From positions 186,001 to 250,000 of the forward strand of contig NZ_JFJZ01000001.1 of the NCBI RefSeq assembly GCF_002115825.1: DNA of 64,000 bases. Direction: 5' to 3'. This DNA is from Thalassospira sp. MCCC 1A01428 (GTDB taxonomy: Bacteria > Pseudomonadota > Alphaproteobacteria > Rhodospirillales > Thalassospiraceae). Within the stretch, counting starts at the first letter, position 1. Each line of letters starts with the position of its first letter. Positions 63,607 through 64,000 of the stretch are shown here, one piece after another. The notes beneath the pieces were generated by a model. It had not been told where the DNA came from. It did no database searches and saw only the letters and a program-made list of their open reading frames with translations. A program made the translations under genes and the position numbers.

Positions 63607-64000
63607 AAAGACTCATGTCAAGCCCCTTGACGTAGCCGGCCAAGGGGCGAATTCATATATAGGACATGGAGTTATCTCTACTTTGGCCTGCTTTGTGAAG
63701 CTACTGCTTTGCGAGCCAGGAGCCATATAAGAGCGTTGAAAGATCAAGCCAGAGCAAGCTCTATCGTTAAGGGTGAGCGACCACGGAGCCTTAGCCATAA
63801 TAACATGTATCCTGGGTCCACAGATGACTCACCGCGTATTGGGGCGAGTTCGTGGGACGAATAAATATCGACGGGGAAATATATGGCCAGAGTCAGCAAT
63901 GCAATTCCATGGGGGCCTATACGCTCAACACTGACAGAGAAATTCAGCTTTGGTGACATTAAGCAAATCGTCGGTTATGGCGATTTGGATATGTCACGGC
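63607..64000 (+). mobile_element. Left edge of an insertion in cpdB (element type unknown)
   Basis: DNA from about 63607 does not continue cpdB. It opens with GCCCCTTG (63620-63627) and CAAGGGGC (63640-63647), an 8-bp perfect hairpin close to the junction, as seen at ends of IS200/IS605-like elements. A repeated CTGCTTTG lies near 63690-63713. Base use is unlike the host genes. No transposase is seen in the 390 bp available. The boundary is fixed by loss of cpdB similarity only, to within about 10 bp. Confidence 0.5.
63882..64000 (+). CDS. Hypothetical protein, N-terminal part (runs off the window)
   Basis: The frame opens at ATG 63882 with GGGGAAAT upstream and runs to the window end without a stop. 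The 39 visible residues include IPWGPIRSTLTEKFSFGD and IVGYGDLDMSR. No family was recognised. As the first reading frame inside the inserted DNA, it may be cargo of an element or island. Only the start is visible, so no function is proposed. Confidence 0.6.

Noticed and set aside
63620-63647. Terminator of cpdB
   Set aside because: The hairpin has no T-run and lies right after the break in cpdB, not at the end of the gene. It is better read as part of the inserted DNA.

Overview
The window reads as chromosomal DNA of a moderate-GC alphaproteobacterium, most likely a marine Rhodospirillales such as Thalassospira. This rests on gene families and style, not on a marker gene: an Mrp antiporter operon with subunits A and B fused, a 7Fe-8S ferredoxin next to carD, a CheC/response regulator/GGDEF-EAL signalling cluster, and a liv-type ABC operon flanked by two acyl-CoA ligase genes. 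No rRNA is present. One tRNA (Arg-CCT) was found.

Layout. 1-2.9 kb: end of a type VI secretion (T6SS) cassette with a DUF4123 adaptor, a Tli4-like immunity protein and an alpha/beta-hydrolase lipase effector. 3.5-11.7 kb: a branched-chain-amino-acid-type ABC transporter operon (livG, acyl-CoA synthetase, livH, livM, binding protein, livF, paaK-like ligase). Its livG has lost an internal segment including the Walker A region. 12-14.5 kb: PLP-dependent C-S lyase and an MFS carrier. 14.9-20.9 kb: complete mrpA(B)CDEFG operon behind a structured leader. 21-29.3 kb: VOC protein, RNase HII, LysR/aldehyde dehydrogenase, thioesterase, ArfB, a DUF454 protein beside a Fur-box-like palindrome, and a divergent MFS/LysR pair. 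29.4-35.1 kb: a co-directional signalling cluster (GGDEF-EAL, CheY-like, CheC-like, histidine kinase, MerR). 35.4-42 kb: fdxA, carD, a degenerate phosphoesterase, M48 lipoprotein protease, degenerate SNase-like protein, prolyl aminopeptidase, PagL-like protein, then tRNA-Arg.

42.6-45.2 kb holds two translationally coupled large genes of unknown function. 45.2-48.9 kb is a glutaryl-CoA locus (LysR, gcdH, family III CoA-transferase). 50.5-54.5 kb is a polyol/pentose locus (SDR, FGGY kinase, ROK regulator) with a perfect 15-bp palindromic operator. 55.6-60.7 kb is accessory DNA: a stand-alone DUF4347 protein, an orphan T6SS cassette (DUF4123 adaptor, putative pore-forming effector, AT-rich membrane immunity candidate), and a gene carrying a hexanucleotide repeat. 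60.8-63.1 kb is a divergent AraC/MFS pair. From 63.3 kb a cpdB gene starts but is broken after about 100 codons by unrelated DNA. That DNA opens with a hairpin, and a new reading frame begins at 63882 and leaves the window. This is the likely edge of a mobile element or island.

Strongest leads for something undescribed: the orphan T6SS cassette, the unknown two-gene unit after tRNA-Arg, the structured leaders upstream of mrpA and gcdH, the degenerate phosphatase behind carD, and the insertion in cpdB. All functional calls come from reading motifs and context. No database search was run.
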